Of a stretch of DNA of 64,000 nucleotides, positions 1 to 10,962 are shown one piece after another. The notes under the pieces are model-generated. The model did not search any database. It was not told the origin of the DNA and saw only the letters and a program-made list of their open reading frames with translations. This stretch comes from Fennellomyces sp. T-0311 (Eukaryota > Mucoromycota > Mucoromycetes > Mucorales > Lichtheimiaceae). Within the stretch, counting starts at the first letter, position 1; every line of letters starts with the position of its first letter. The stretch lies in NCBI GenBank assembly GCA_025266875.1, contig JALLLT010000022.1:496001-560000 (forward strand), given 5' to 3'. The position numbers were made by a program, and so were the translations under genes.

Positions 1-148
1 GGTCATACCCGGTATATATATCAAAATTCTACAAATGTACATATATCCGCTTCGATTGCAGTTTTATTTCACATGATATAAGCAAAAAATTGCACATGCG
101 TATATGTCATGGATAGGGAATATGTTGTGTAATATTATTCCTCCTAAG

Positions 149-1051
149 CTATCGAGAGCAAAACGTATTATACTCGTCGTGCTCGTGTGAGTCCAACGCT
201 TTGCAACGGATGCAGTAAATATAATGAGTTGTCGGTTCTTCGAGAGAATATCGATCGCCGTATAGGTAGAATGGAATCACATCGTCTTCACCAATCTGGA
301 CCTGTAACGTACTGAGAACAATCTGAAATGTACCATTGTATAACGGATTTCTTCCATTCCCATCGAGAGATAAAGCTGCGACAATGTCAACCACAGTTTT
401 ATCAACGACATGCTTGCTGAGGTGATAGCGTTTCTGTAAAGCCTGAATGATGGCATCCTTGACGTCGTTACATAACGTATTAGGGTCTCCCAATGGCATG
501 TTCCACATTGTGTAAAAGTAGTACACCGGCTGCATCGGTATGGTCGATTGGATATTGACTCTGATATCTCTGTTGCCTCGGTACCAAACCATAGAGTCAC
601 CTTCTTCTTCGACCTGCTTCAAAAGCAAATGTACCCATGAAAGTGAGTCAGTTTCAGGATGCACTTCTACGACAAGTGGGTTATCAGGATTGCTTATATC
701 ATTGGCTGACTTTTGGCGTATAGCATCAATTTGGATGCTCCGGGCATGTTGCGAGTGAATATCTCCTTTCTGTAATCCAATACGGGCATCTTCATATGTT
801 ACTCCATTATGATAGAATGTAAAAAGTAGACAGTTGTGCTTGGCGCCATTGGAACGTCGCGTAAGGTCGATAGGGCCGCGGAAAGTAATTTGGTTGGGAC
901 GCCCGGATAAGTAGAAAGGCATGTGGTATAGGACAAGAAGCGGTTGAAAAAGGGAGGCTTGTTCACAATCTATGTGTGCATATATTGAGTTTTGGATGAC
1001 GCTATATGAACTTGAAATGTATGCGCACGTGAGTTTCTCGGTCTTGATCAA
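149..1051 (-). CDS. Zinc-knuckle protein, ORF1/Gag-like, copy A
   Basis: Intronless 300-aa reading frame. It is clearly homologous to the neighbouring frame at 1396-2268: both share NMPLG near the middle, then a D-x-x-x-A-I helix, DG-x-G-x-N, YNGTF/FNGTF, IPF-x-LYG and, at the C-terminus, a YC-x2-C-x5-H-x8-C element resembling a retroviral-type zinc knuckle. The layout (a globular RNA-binding-like region followed by a knuckle) recalls ORF1/Gag-like proteins of non-LTR retrotransposons in Mucorales, but I see no adjacent reverse transcriptase. Function is not established. It may be a domesticated or stranded mobile-element ORF. The first ATG of the open frame is taken as the start. The frame has no stops over 900 nt, so the ORF looks intact. 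Confidence 0.6.
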   Translation of the reverse strand: MIKTEKLTCAYISSSYSVIQNSIYAHIDCEQASLFQPLLVLYHMPFYLSGRPNQITFRGPIDLTRRSNGAKHNCLLFTFYHNGVTYEDARIGLQKGDIHSQHARSIQIDAIRQKSANDISNPDNPLVVEVHPETDSLSWVHLLLKQVEEEGDSMVWYRGNRDIRVNIQSTIPMQPVYYFYTMWNMPLGDPNTLCNDVKDAIIQALQKRYHLSKHVVDKTVVDIVAALSLDGNGRNPLYNGTFQIVLSTLQVQIGEDDVIPFYLYGDRYSLEEPTTHYIYCIRCKALDSHEHDEYNTFCSR

Positions 1052-1395
1052 ATAGCTTTCTCACTTACGCATAGAGTAACGTAGCTGTCTTTTCAAAAAC
1101 ACTGATACCATCATAATCTATACATGAGTGAACAAATCTAGATTAGTATAGCTATAGCAGAAGAGAGTCGAGCGCGGAAGCAGCAATAAAAAGTTACAAA
1201 AGGCAGGAAACTCAGTCACTTTATTGAGCTGATGGTTTTGACACAAGGAATCGAGAAATTTAGGACGGTATTACCACCAAGGCCAGAAGTAGCTATAGGC
1301 TACGAAGAAAATAATAGCAGCATAAAACAATGCAGAATTTATGATGCTCTACAAGGAGATTGAGATAACCTATGTCGTCAACGCCGATAGCATTG

Positions 1396-2268
1396 TCATT
1401 TTGCACAGTAGACACGTACTTTTTTACGTTCCATCCGCTTCTGGTATATCGGACAATTATTTTGACTTGTCGTATGCAAATCTAATGTCTTACACCAGTT
1501 ACAATAGAGATGATGCATTGTCGGTTTGGATAAAGTGAAAATTTTCCCATACAATCGGAAAGGTATCTTTTCCAGGACACGATGTTGTCGAGGTGCTTGT
1601 AGAACGACCGTAAAAGTACCGTTAAAAAGCAGATTGGTGCCATACCCATCAGAAGAATATCCTTCAAGAATATCGGTAACTTTGAGGCCATGTATTTTCC
1701 CAGTATTGGTATTTTCGAAGGTCGTAAAAAGCTGTCTTATTGCAGGCAACTCCACAGCGATGGCATCTTGAAGATCTTGGCATACTTGGGAGGCAGACCC
1801 GAGCGGCATGTTTTCCAAAATGTAAACAGCGTATGTGGCACGTTCAGTGATAGTTGGGAGTATATCTACTTGTACGTCATTCATTCCAGGCCTCACAAAT
1901 AAGAACCCATCGTTGTTGCGGGCGGACGTCATAATTTTTAAGTACAAAGAACTACTTGTGCAATGCGCCTCGATAGCTACAGAAGTCCGGACATCGCTTG
2001 TATAACTAGCCGAGTGCACTTGGCGCATGGCATCAAATGGTCGCGCGAATGAAACATAGCTGCCAAAGTAGTGCTGTAACGCTTTGCACGCTTTCGAGTA
2101 TGTAATAACTTGATGTTGAAAAACAAAAACAATAGACTGCAATCCAAGTGGACTTCGCTTGCAGTCAATAGTTCCAATGACGGATTTGGCATATTTAATC
2201 CGGGAACAGGTGGCAGTGGTATTCATAGTAATAGTACGGGCGTGGATACTTGAGTACGTTGATGTCAA
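1396..2268 (-). CDS. Zinc-knuckle protein, ORF1/Gag-like, copy B
   Basis: 290-aa intronless paralogue of the frame at 149-1051, same strand, 344 bp upstream of it. Shared landmarks in order: ENMPLG, a helix ending DAI, DGYGTN, FNGTF, IPF-x-LYG, then YC-x2-C-x5-H-x6-C near the C-terminus. Copy B has a longer lysine/arginine-rich tail after the knuckle. Overall identity to copy A is moderate, so the duplication is old or the copies were acquired separately. The start could lie at the second in-frame Met (residue 15), because the first residues resemble no part of copy A. Most likely nucleic-acid binding from the knuckle; biological role unknown. Confidence 0.6.
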   Translation of the reverse strand: MTSTYSSIHARTITMNTTATCSRIKYAKSVIGTIDCKRSPLGLQSIVFVFQHQVITYSKACKALQHYFGSYVSFARPFDAMRQVHSASYTSDVRTSVAIEAHCTSSSLYLKIMTSARNNDGFLFVRPGMNDVQVDILPTITERATYAVYILENMPLGSASQVCQDLQDAIAVELPAIRQLFTTFENTNTGKIHGLKVTDILEGYSSDGYGTNLLFNGTFTVVLQAPRQHRVLEKIPFRLYGKIFTLSKPTMHHLYCNWCKTLDLHTTSQNNCPIYQKRMERKKVRVYCAK

Positions 2269-2667
2269 CGAAGTAGGAGAACTTTAGGAATGAAGTTGTT
2301 AGTGTGCGTGGAAGTTTGTATGTTTAAATATAGTCTCTCAAAAAATGGGAAAACAACTTCCAAACTTGTAAAACATGTGAAAATAGCAAACGTGAAATGT
2401 TGTTATCGTTCCCCTGGTAGAATGCCAAATGTACAATTTCCGGTCTAGTCTGACGCTGCCATCATGGCTTATAGTATACGGAATAAGCTTCGCTCCGGTT
2501 CTGCTATAAGAGTTTATATTTAAAGCGATTAATGCCCATGTTGTCTGAAATACTTAAGAGTCATGTTCGTTGTTGGTTGACTATTATTGCATCTCTTCCC
2601 ATTGCCATGCAAACAAAACCGATAAAACGGTTGTTCCAAAGATGAAGGCGAATCAGCGACTTTTTTT

Positions 2668-2883
2668 TCATTGCTTGTGGGAGTATCCTATACTTGGACA
2701 ATCTATTTCATGAGTTACATGAAAATCCGAAGTTTTGCATTTTCTGCAGTATAGAAATAATGTTCTACATAGATCGATGTCTTTGGCGTCGTTTTTGTTA
2801 TCATCGCCAGCACCGCTTCGTCCTTTTAGTGCACGACCGATGCATCTTCGTAGTTCTGAAATAACCAGTGCTTTCAGTAGCAT
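2668..2883 (-). pseudogene. Third copy tail fragment of the zinc-knuckle family
   Basis: A 71-codon frame whose C-terminal part repeats the family signature: FLYC-x2-CKTSDFH-x6-CP, spaced exactly as in copy B (C-x2-C-x5-H-x6-C). The upstream part does not match copies A or B, and no long frame precedes it. It therefore looks like the 3' remnant of a third family member in the same orientation. Together the three make a tandem array over 0.1-2.9 kb. Confidence 0.5.
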
Positions 2884-3390
2884 TCACCTCTTAGATGATC
2901 CTGAAAGTATGCTGATACGCTAATGATACTTGCAATGGTTCGCGGCACAAAGCAATAAATGAAAATAAAACTTTAAAAATCAGCTACACACCTGCTCCTA
3001 GATGACTACTTGATCGTATTGAGCTCATGATTTTGCTGGACAAAAGGTAGCTCCTTTGGCCAGCCAGGTGCCAAGCCAGGATATATAAAATAGAGCCGAT
3101 TTGGCGTAACTAATGAGTTGAGGTGGCCCGCAAAGCAATCAAATATTTTCTGCTTCTGTGACATAATGCCGAGTCGAAAAGCCTGAAGTTTATTATTCGT
3201 CAACCAACATTTTTTTCGCTTGGCTAAACAGGCATCCACTAATACTGTGTCTTTTCGAGTTTACACAATACTGTAACTGTTGTGTCAGTGATATCTTCGA
3301 CGAAGCAGCACGCGACGCGTCTTGAATCATCAACTTTCATATCTTTCCACTTAGTTTATACTACGTCTCTGAACTCGGATATACACTATT

Positions 3391-3650
3391 AACGTCACCA
3401 GTGATGAAAGTGCTTTGATTGATTTAGGAGCATCGATTGAGTACAATGCTCAAATATTTAAATTCGCATTACCTAGATGCTTATGCACTTACAACTCCTC
3501 TTGGTACAGTCAAGTCTCGGATTTCGCCACACTTTGTTAAGCAATCCACTATGACGAGTATATCATTATGATGGGAACATTACCATTTCAGCACACGGAC
3601 CCAGAAATTCGATTCGCTCAATCAACGCGATTGTTATCTTTTTCGCTAGT
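3391..3650 (+). pseudogene. Ty3/gypsy-type retropepsin remnant
   Basis: Frame 1 encodes ALIDLGAS (consensus ALID[ST]GA[ST] of retroelement aspartic proteases) and, about 40 codons later after one TAA stop, YDEYIIMMGTLPFQHTDPEI. That segment matches the YDxILGMxxLxxHxPxI segment that links protease to reverse transcriptase in Ty3/gypsy Pol. The active-site Thr/Ser is Leu here and a stop interrupts the frame, so the protease is dead. No reverse transcriptase, integrase or LTR is visible nearby. The remnant shows that an LTR retrotransposon once inserted between the knuckle array and the CPSF73 gene. Confidence 0.55.
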
Positions 3651-4160
3651 TCGAAAGTTACATTAGCACCACCAATGCTAATTGTAAAGCTCTTACCTTT
3701 TTAGTCGTATTTTCTATACGTAGGAGTTGCTGCTACTGGATGATAAATCTCTTTCTCAGCTTTCCGGAAGCATCTTCTATAACACGTCAACTTACCCCAA
3801 GAGACACCTCTTGTTTAGCACAGCATACGATTGTATAGCCGTTAAAAGTACTGCTCCTTGTACGTTCTCCACCGGTTGCTTAGCCTTTTGCTTATTTGGG
3901 CTGACGCGAATTGTATGCCTCGTTGTCGTGCGGTGCAGATTTCTGCTCGCTTCACTGTTTTACATTTACGTCTGCAGCAGTGTTGATGAGATACTTTGCA
4001 AACTGCAAGGGTTGGTGGCGTGGCATTTCGATCCATTTGAGCCTGGGGATTATGCGGCAGTTAATAATAAAAGCAGTCTTATCCGTCGCAGGAGTAAAGG
4101 CGGCACTTTTTCTTTTTGGCGACTGGATTTCTTCCTCTAGCTTTTTTTTCTTTGTACAAA
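3651..4160. other. Upstream region of the CPSF73 gene
   Basis: No supported gene. A 137-codon + strand frame (3727-4140) has low-complexity Cys/Phe/Ser content and no recognisable domain. The last 60 bp are T-rich and lead into the start codon at 4161, so this stretch probably holds the promoter and 5' UTR. Confidence 0.4.
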
Positions 4161-7141
4161 ATGGCATCAAAACGCAAACCTGAATATGAGATCCCCGTCG
4201 TCGATGAAAACGATTTGTTGAAGTTGACGCCACTTGGTGCCGGCAACGAAGTCGGCCGATCTTCAATTCTACTGGAATACAAAGGCAAAACAATCTTGGT
4301 ACGTACACTCTTTCATTTGGACTGAGGAATGGATGGAGGCGCTTGATTCTCTTTCTCTCTTTCCCTCTCCCTTCGTTTCCACTTTTTATTTTGTGATCAG
4401 TGCTGCTTTTTCTACTTTTTGACTATCTAGCTCGCCTTCATTTGAAGATGCTGCTCAACAAGTTGGTTTAACCAACAGAACTTGGGGAGTGTGGAGGGAG
4501 AGAAAGAGAACAGTTAGCGTAGTGAAAAAGTATTATCAATAAAGCGAACTCTTAAACTCATATCGTCTTCTTGTTTTCTTCTTTTTTTCTATTGTATGGG
4601 AAAAGCTTGACGCGGGTATCCATCCGGCCTACAATGGCTTGGCCTCCTTGCCCTTCTTTGACGAAATTGATCCTGGCAGCATTGATGTGCTTCTGGTCAC
4701 TCAGTAAGTTTTCACCTACAGGGGCATCTTCCCCGTAACTAATTCATTGTCGTAGCTTTCACGTGGATCACGCTGCTGCGGTACCTTATCTCATGGAACG
4801 AGTGAGTAGATTTTGGTGGGTTCGTTTCGTTGCTCACAAGTGATATTGTAGACATCGTTCAAAGGCCGTGTGTTCATGACCCATCCCACAAAGGCTATCT
4901 ACAAGTGGCTCTTGAGTGATTATGTGCGCGTCAGGTAAAGTGTGGTGTTGCCTCATTGACATGACAATCCCCCGCTGATTTTGGTTACATAGTAACATTG
5001 GTGATGAGGATCAGCTTTACAGCGAAGAGGATTTGATCAACTCGTTCGATCGCATTGAAGCTGTCGATTATCATCAACAAGTCGAGGTCGAAGGTATCAA
5101 GTTCACATCATTCAATGCAGGACACGTACTTGGTGCCGCCATGTTTTTGATTGAGATTGCCGGCGTCAAGGTCCTTTACACTGGTGACTATTCGCGTGAA
5201 GAGGATCGACATTTGATGGCTGCCGAAAAGCCTGAAGGAGCAGTGGATGTGCTTATCACTGAAAGTACTTACGGCGTTCAATCCCATGAGCCTCGTCTCG
5301 CAAAAGAGTTCCGATTCACATGTACGCTCTGAAGCAAAGCAATTGATGTACAGAAAGTTAACATGCACTCCTTGTAGCACTGATTCATGATATCGTTGGT
5401 CGAGGCGGTCGATGCTTGATGCCTGTGTTTGCCCTGGGTCGTGCACAGGAACTTCTACTTATTCTGGATGAATATTGGGATGCCCATCCAGAACTCGACA
5501 GCATCCCAATTTATTACGCTTCAAGTTTGGCCAAAAAGTGTATGGCTGTTTACCAAACTTATATCAACATGATGAACACAAGAATCCGCAAACAGTTCGC
5601 AATTTCCAACCCGTTTGTCTTTAAGCACATCAGTAACCTACGAAATGTCGAGCAGTTTGAGGACTCTGGACCTTGTGTGATGATGGCTAGTCCAGGCATG
5701 TTACAGGTAAATCGATATACATTTTAATTTTTCTTTATGTTGCTGTATGGCTGATATGGCTTGATAGAACGGTTTATCACGAGAATTATTCGAACGATGG
5801 GCTCCAGACAAAAAGAACGGTCTAGTCATTACAGGTTACTGTGTTGAGAATACACTGGCGCGCGTAAGTGATAATCCACGAGCATTTATGCAAGGATAAT
5901 GCACTAATGCTTTGTGATTCAATAGCAAGCAATGAACGAGCCACAGGACTTTAATGCTATGGATGGTCGTAAAGTGCCTTTGAGAATGTCGGTCGATTAC
6001 ATTTCCTTCTCGGCACATGTGGACTTTACTCAAAACAGCAAATTTATCGAAGAAGTCAAGGCGCCGCATGTCGTAAGTAGAAACTGATATCCGTCATGGT
6101 ACGCGAGTTAATCATATACTACAGATCCTTGTTCACGGCGAAGCCAATGCCATGTTCCGTTTAAAGTCTGCACTGCAGAGCAAATTCTCAGAAAGAGAAG
6201 AAAACGTCAAGGTGTACACACCAAAGAACTGCGAGACTGTCAAGCTTCACTTCCGAGGTGAAAAGATGGCCAAGGTAGGAAAAAGTATACTTGAAAGATT
6301 ACATGGAACTTAGAATGCCACTAGACCATCGGCACACTTGCTGCCAAATACCCCACTGAAAACGAGCCATTGAACGGTATTCTCGTGGCAAAAGATTTCC
6401 AGCTGAACATCATGACTGCGGAAGATCTTAGTGAGCTTGGCGGCCTGATCACAACGGTTGTGACACAGAGACAAACAGTTCCGTTCAATGCGGGTATTAG
6501 TCTCCTCAAGTGGCACCTGGAGATGATGTTTGGTACAGTCAATGAGACTTCGCTTGAAAAAGTCACCAAAACTGGTGAAAAAGGCACGGTTTTGCGTGTG
6601 TTTGATACCATCGATATCAAGCAGTTGGAGGGTCGCGCTAATCAGCTGACACTCGAATGGATCGGAAACGCCATGAACGATATGATCGCAGACTCTGTTC
6701 TTGCTGTCATTCTATCTGTCGACAGCTCGCCTGCCAGCGTCAAGGGTAAGTCCTACCTATAAACTGAGGAGTCGACGATTACTAAAGCTCTGCGTTTTAG
6801 CGAGTACACAACCTTGTTCGCACAGTCACGGGGACGAAATGGAGCACGACAAGGTTCAGCAGGAAATTGATACGGATTTCCAAGACATGGTGGCGTTCTT
6901 GGAGGAACAGTTTGGAGAAGTGGGCACGAACGAAAAAGAGCACAAGCTCACCGTTTCTGTGGATGGCTCAGAAGCAACGGTCGACTGTATTAAATTCGTA
7001 AGTGGCACTTGCAAGCAAAACAAACTGATGACTAAAATATTACGATAGAGCGTCGAATCTGAAAACGAAACATTGTTGAAACGCGTGTCTGATGTGGTCC
7101 AGCGTGTCAAGATGGCCATCAAGCCTATTTCGGTGTTCTAG
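4161..7141 (+). CDS. YSH1: CPSF73/Ysh1 pre-mRNA 3'-end processing endonuclease
   Basis: Metallo-beta-lactamase/beta-CASP nuclease that cuts pre-mRNA at the poly(A) site in the nuclear cleavage and polyadenylation complex. Exons: 4161-4298, 4606-4703, 4756-4801, 4852-4934, 4993-5321, 5378-5706, 5768-5863, 5926-6072, 6125-6274, 6325-6745, 6801-6997, 7049-7141; total 2127 nt, 708 aa, close to the human protein (684). Visible motifs: HFHVDH (zinc motif 2, residues 79-84), NAGHVLGA (motif 3), [10 protein letters not shown] (motif 4), ITESTYG (beta-CASP A), SAHVDF (B) and LVHGEANAM (C). All metal ligands are present. A C-terminal domain (about residue 480 onward) ends in IKPISVF. The first intron is long (307 nt) for this genome and the rest are 50-62 nt. 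The start is the first Met followed by the conserved N-terminus; an upstream in-frame ATG (4116) would add an unrelated leader. Confidence 0.95.
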
Positions 7142-7237
7142 TTGCTAAGCCCATGATGTATATAAAGGATAGGACATTTAGCTCTAGGAGACTGTCGCTC
7201 AGCGTTTGCAATCAATCAACTGATAACTGAATTATGA

Positions 7238-7243
7238 AATAAA
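7238..7243 (+). terminator. Poly(A) signal of the CPSF73 gene
   Basis: AATAAA about 97 nt after the stop codon in an AT-rich 3' flank; the only canonical hexamer before the next gene. Confidence 0.5.
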
Positions 7244-7659
7244 AGTGCTGTCAAAGGCAAAACACCCTCTTTTTAGCTGAATGAAGTCGTCAATGTAACG
7301 GCAGTTTGGTGCCCCTGGTAGCCATGACAGTCCATAAGTAGACACCATATGACATCAGCTGATGTTTGTGTTCGATAAAGGCCAAGCATACCAATACTAA
7401 GCCGTCAAGAGCCATGCTGTTTACACTGTTGGTGCTATACCATGTGGTTTCTGTATGGGCGCCGACGTGAAATGAGCGCAGCATGGACCTTCTGTTTCGG
7501 CTAAAACGGATGGTGTAACAACGCGAAAGCCGATAGCCACAATTGGGGTGGCACCCTTCCCACGTCCGTTCCTGCGGAAAGAGCGGAATCGCAAAGTTAT
7601 AGCCAGCCATACGCGTCGCTCACACACCCAGCGTTTCTTTTCCACTTTTCTTTTTTCCA

Positions 7660-10600
7660 ATGACCCAGTCCCCACCTGCACCCTCGCTCGACTTTAGCAT
7701 CACCGCTGATCAGGTTGCCGAGCTTACCAAGGCCATCATTGCCGAAGAACTCGCTGTGAACAATGAGATTGCTGCCCTGAAGCCAGAAGATCAGACCTAC
7801 GAGAATGTCATTCCCAAGCTGGTGCGTCTCGAGAACACCCTGTCTGGTAAAAAGGAATTTCTGTGTGGTGTTCTGTATGTGTGGTCAACTAACATGCTCG
7901 CTATTAGGCCAAATCCAGCTCGTTGGTTCACTCAGTCAAATCTCGCCTGACGCAGCTGTTCGTGAGGCGTCCGTTACTGCTGAAAAGGAGTATGAAGAGT
8001 TTAGCATCGAGCAGACCATGCGCCATGACCTTTACAAGGTTATCCAAGGTATTGTTGACAAGACGGATCTAAAGACTTTGCCAGCCGAGGAAGCAAGAAT
8101 GCTCTCCAAGACGGAAATCAGTTACCGCCGCAACGGTTTGCACCTTCCCGAGGAAAAGCGAAACGAATTCAAGGAGCTGCGTAAGCGCTTGAGCGAAGTT
8201 TGCATTGAGTATATGAAAAATTGGAGCCGCGAAAACAGCAGTATGTATATTGTTGAATCATCAATGTCAGCGTTACTCTGTCTAACCTGTCGTTCTCCTG
8301 TTAGCCGTCAAGTTCACCAAGGTAAGATAAAGATCTTCATGCATGGAATGCAGGATCTAAAGCAAACTGTTTGTAGGAGGAGCTTGAAGGAATGGACGAT
8401 GATTTCTTGGGTATGCAGTTACAGTGTTTCATCTTGTTTTAACGTTTCGCTTACATTGATTCCTTCGCAGGTGGATTGGCAACAGAAGAAGAGGATGGCG
8501 TCAAGAAATACGTCTTGACCATGAAGTAAGTTTTACCGGCTTTGCGCGAAAGTATTCACTGTGTCTAACCAAATTGTATAAAAGGTACCCTGGTAGGTCA
8601 CGCATACTAACAAAGAAAAAGAACGTTTGGCTAATGCATCGCCTTTTACTACAATTGGTTAGATGTTCGACCTGGTAAGTGGCATCCACCCCTCAATGCT
8701 GAAATAGATCGCTGACCGTGAGTAAACATTTCAGTGCTCAAACTTTGCAAGAATGAGAACACTCGCAAGGTTCACATGACAGCATTTGATTCACGCAACA
8801 GGGAAAATATCGTGTTACTTGAAGAGGTAACTTGTTTGCGGGGGTGCTGTGCCACCGGAATCAGTGCAACAAACTAAACAAACATATTAGGCCATTCGTC
8901 TCCGTAGACAATGTGCAAAAGTAGGATCTTGTGTCTGTCGATTCCCTTTCTAGCTTACTCACATATTCACTATAGATCCTGGGTTATAAATCCCATGCCG
9001 ACTTTGTATTAGAGATGAAGATGGCCAAGACTGTTGAGGCTGTGCGCAGCGTATGTAAAATGTCCAGTGTTCGGGTCTATGCCAAGTAAGCTGACAATGT
9101 ATGAAGTTTGTAGATGATTTGGCCAAGAAGCTGCACAACCCTGGTCTTCAGGATGTTGAAGACTTGTTGGCAATCAAGAAGGTAAGTTTTAACTTGCGAT
9201 TGCGGTTGCTTTTCTTGGGCTAAATGTGGAATCGTTTTCTAGGAAGAGAAAGGTTACTGAGATCTGTTGATACGCGAGAGTACGTCTGTTTAACGTTTGT
9301 CTCTTTATTTTTCAGCTGAACGTGGTGAGCCATTTGATGGCGTCCTCAATGCATGGGACACAAGCTACTACCAGCGCATTCTTCTGGAAAAGCAGTACTC
9401 TCTAGACCAAGAGGAAATCAAGAAGTACTTTAGCTTGGAACTCACCATCCAAAGTAAGGGTGTCGTGGAAGCCACATATGCATCGCTCTATTAACACGAT
9501 GCCTTTTTCTTTTATTATAGAGATGCTTGAGATTTACGAAAGAGTGCTCGGTCTCAAATTCGTCAAGGTTCCTGCTGACAAGGCTGTTGTGTGGCATCCA
9601 GATGTCCAATTATTTGAATGCTGGGATGCAGTTGAAGACAAGAGCTTCTCAGGTTATATGTACCTTGATTTGTTCCCCCGAGACAGCAAATGTAAGTTTC
9701 CATCGGTCTATTTTGCTGTAGGTACTCACCAATATTATAGATCCTCATGCTGCTTGCTTCCCATTGCAGCCTTCGTACGTTGCCGAGGATGGCACCCGTG
9801 TTGCTCCTATTGCAGCCATGGTAGCCAACTTTACCAAGCCGTAAGCATGCACCTGTTTTTGAAACATATGTCGCACAAAACCTTACGTGATTGTTTATTA
9901 GCACTGCTGACAAGCCATCCCTTTTGAAACATGATGAAGTCGTTACCTTGTTCCACGAACTGGTATGTAAGACGATGCAGCATTGATGTGTTTTTACTTA
10001 TTTGGAAATTCCAGGGTCACGTCATGCATCATCTTTGCAGCCGTACCAAGTTTGCCCGCTTCCACGGCACTTCCGTCGAAGGTGACTTTGTGGAGGCCCC
10101 ATCTCAGGTAAGTCATATGTGTACGGATACAATGGGTTCTGTATTTCTCACCGGTATATAGATGTTGGAGAACTGGTGCTTTGATTCCAAGTCGCTCAAG
10201 TTCCTTTCTTCCCATTTCGAAACTGGCGAACCTATTTCGGATGAGATCATTGATCGTATCATCAAGACCAAGAATGTGAATGCTGCTCTGATGAACTTGC
10301 GTCAGTTGTTCTTTGGCATCTTTGATATGGAGATCCACACTTCAGAAGAGGACACGGTGGATACCACCAAGACTTACAACGATTTGCGGGAAAAGATCTC
10401 TCTTGTCAAGGCACCCGAGGTAAAGATGAAACTTATTAGGGGTTTTGCATTGTATATTCATCAAAAGTAGGGTTCTTGTGGTCAAGCATCGTTTGGCCAT
10501 TTGATGGGTGGCTATGATGCCGGTAAAGTATCAATAAAGCTGTGTCTGGAGAGGATTTCTGACCTGCTTTTGGAATTATAGGTTACTATGGCTACATGTG

Positions 10601-10844
10601 GTCCAAGGTATTTTCGAGCGACATGTTCTTTACCAAGTTCGAAGCGGATACGCTTTCATCCGAAACCGGTTACTCTTACCGCAAGTGCATTCTTGAGAAG
10701 GGTAGCAGCAAGTAAGTTGATCTAAAAGAAACTCCGAACAGTAACTAACACTAGTTTAGGGACGGAATGGATTTGTTGATAGACTTCCTTGGCCGTGAGC
10801 CATCGTCTGACGCATTCATGAGAGAAGACATCGGAGTGCAATAA
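7660..10844 (+). CDS. PRD1: M3 family metallo-oligopeptidase (saccharolysin / thimet oligopeptidase)
   Basis: Zinc oligopeptidase that degrades short peptides in cytosol and the mitochondrial intermembrane space. 21 exons: 7660-7846, 7908-8240, 8305-8321, 8377-8410, 8471-8525, 8585-8592, 8663-8674, 8735-8826, 8891-8920, 8976-9050, 9107-9181, 9243-9252, 9316-9453, 9521-9691, 9741-9840, 9902-9962, 10015-10107, 10162-10419, 10471-10522, 10582-10711, 10760-10844. Total 2016 nt, 671 aa (yeast Prd1 712, human THOP1 689). The catalytic motif FHELGHVMHH (HEXXH) sits in exons 16-17. Other family blocks: [45 protein letters not shown]. Exons of 8, 12 and 10 nt are required to keep the conserved KYPDVRP and KKEEKAERG junctions. 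The intron after the 10-nt exon starts with GTTACT, an unusual donor. No signal peptide; the N-terminus aligns with cytosolic homologues. Confidence 0.93.
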
Positions 10845-10900
10845 GTGAAACATGGGTTTATAGGGTCCACCTGGAGACCCCCGTAAATTTGATTTTGTAC

Positions 10901-10906
10901 AATAAA
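10901..10906 (+). terminator. Poly(A) signal between oligopeptidase and aldolase
   Basis: AATAAA 56 nt after the oligopeptidase stop and 56 nt before the aldolase ATG. The 3' end of one gene therefore lies inside the promoter of the next. Confidence 0.45.
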
Positions 10907-10962
10907 AAGTACTTAAAGCGTGGGTTGTTCATTTGGAAACTACTTTTTCTCTTGCATACAAA

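Noticed and set aside
3727..4140. 137-codon + strand frame before CPSF73
   Set aside because: Random hydrophobic/Cys-rich composition, no domain, lies in the promoter region.
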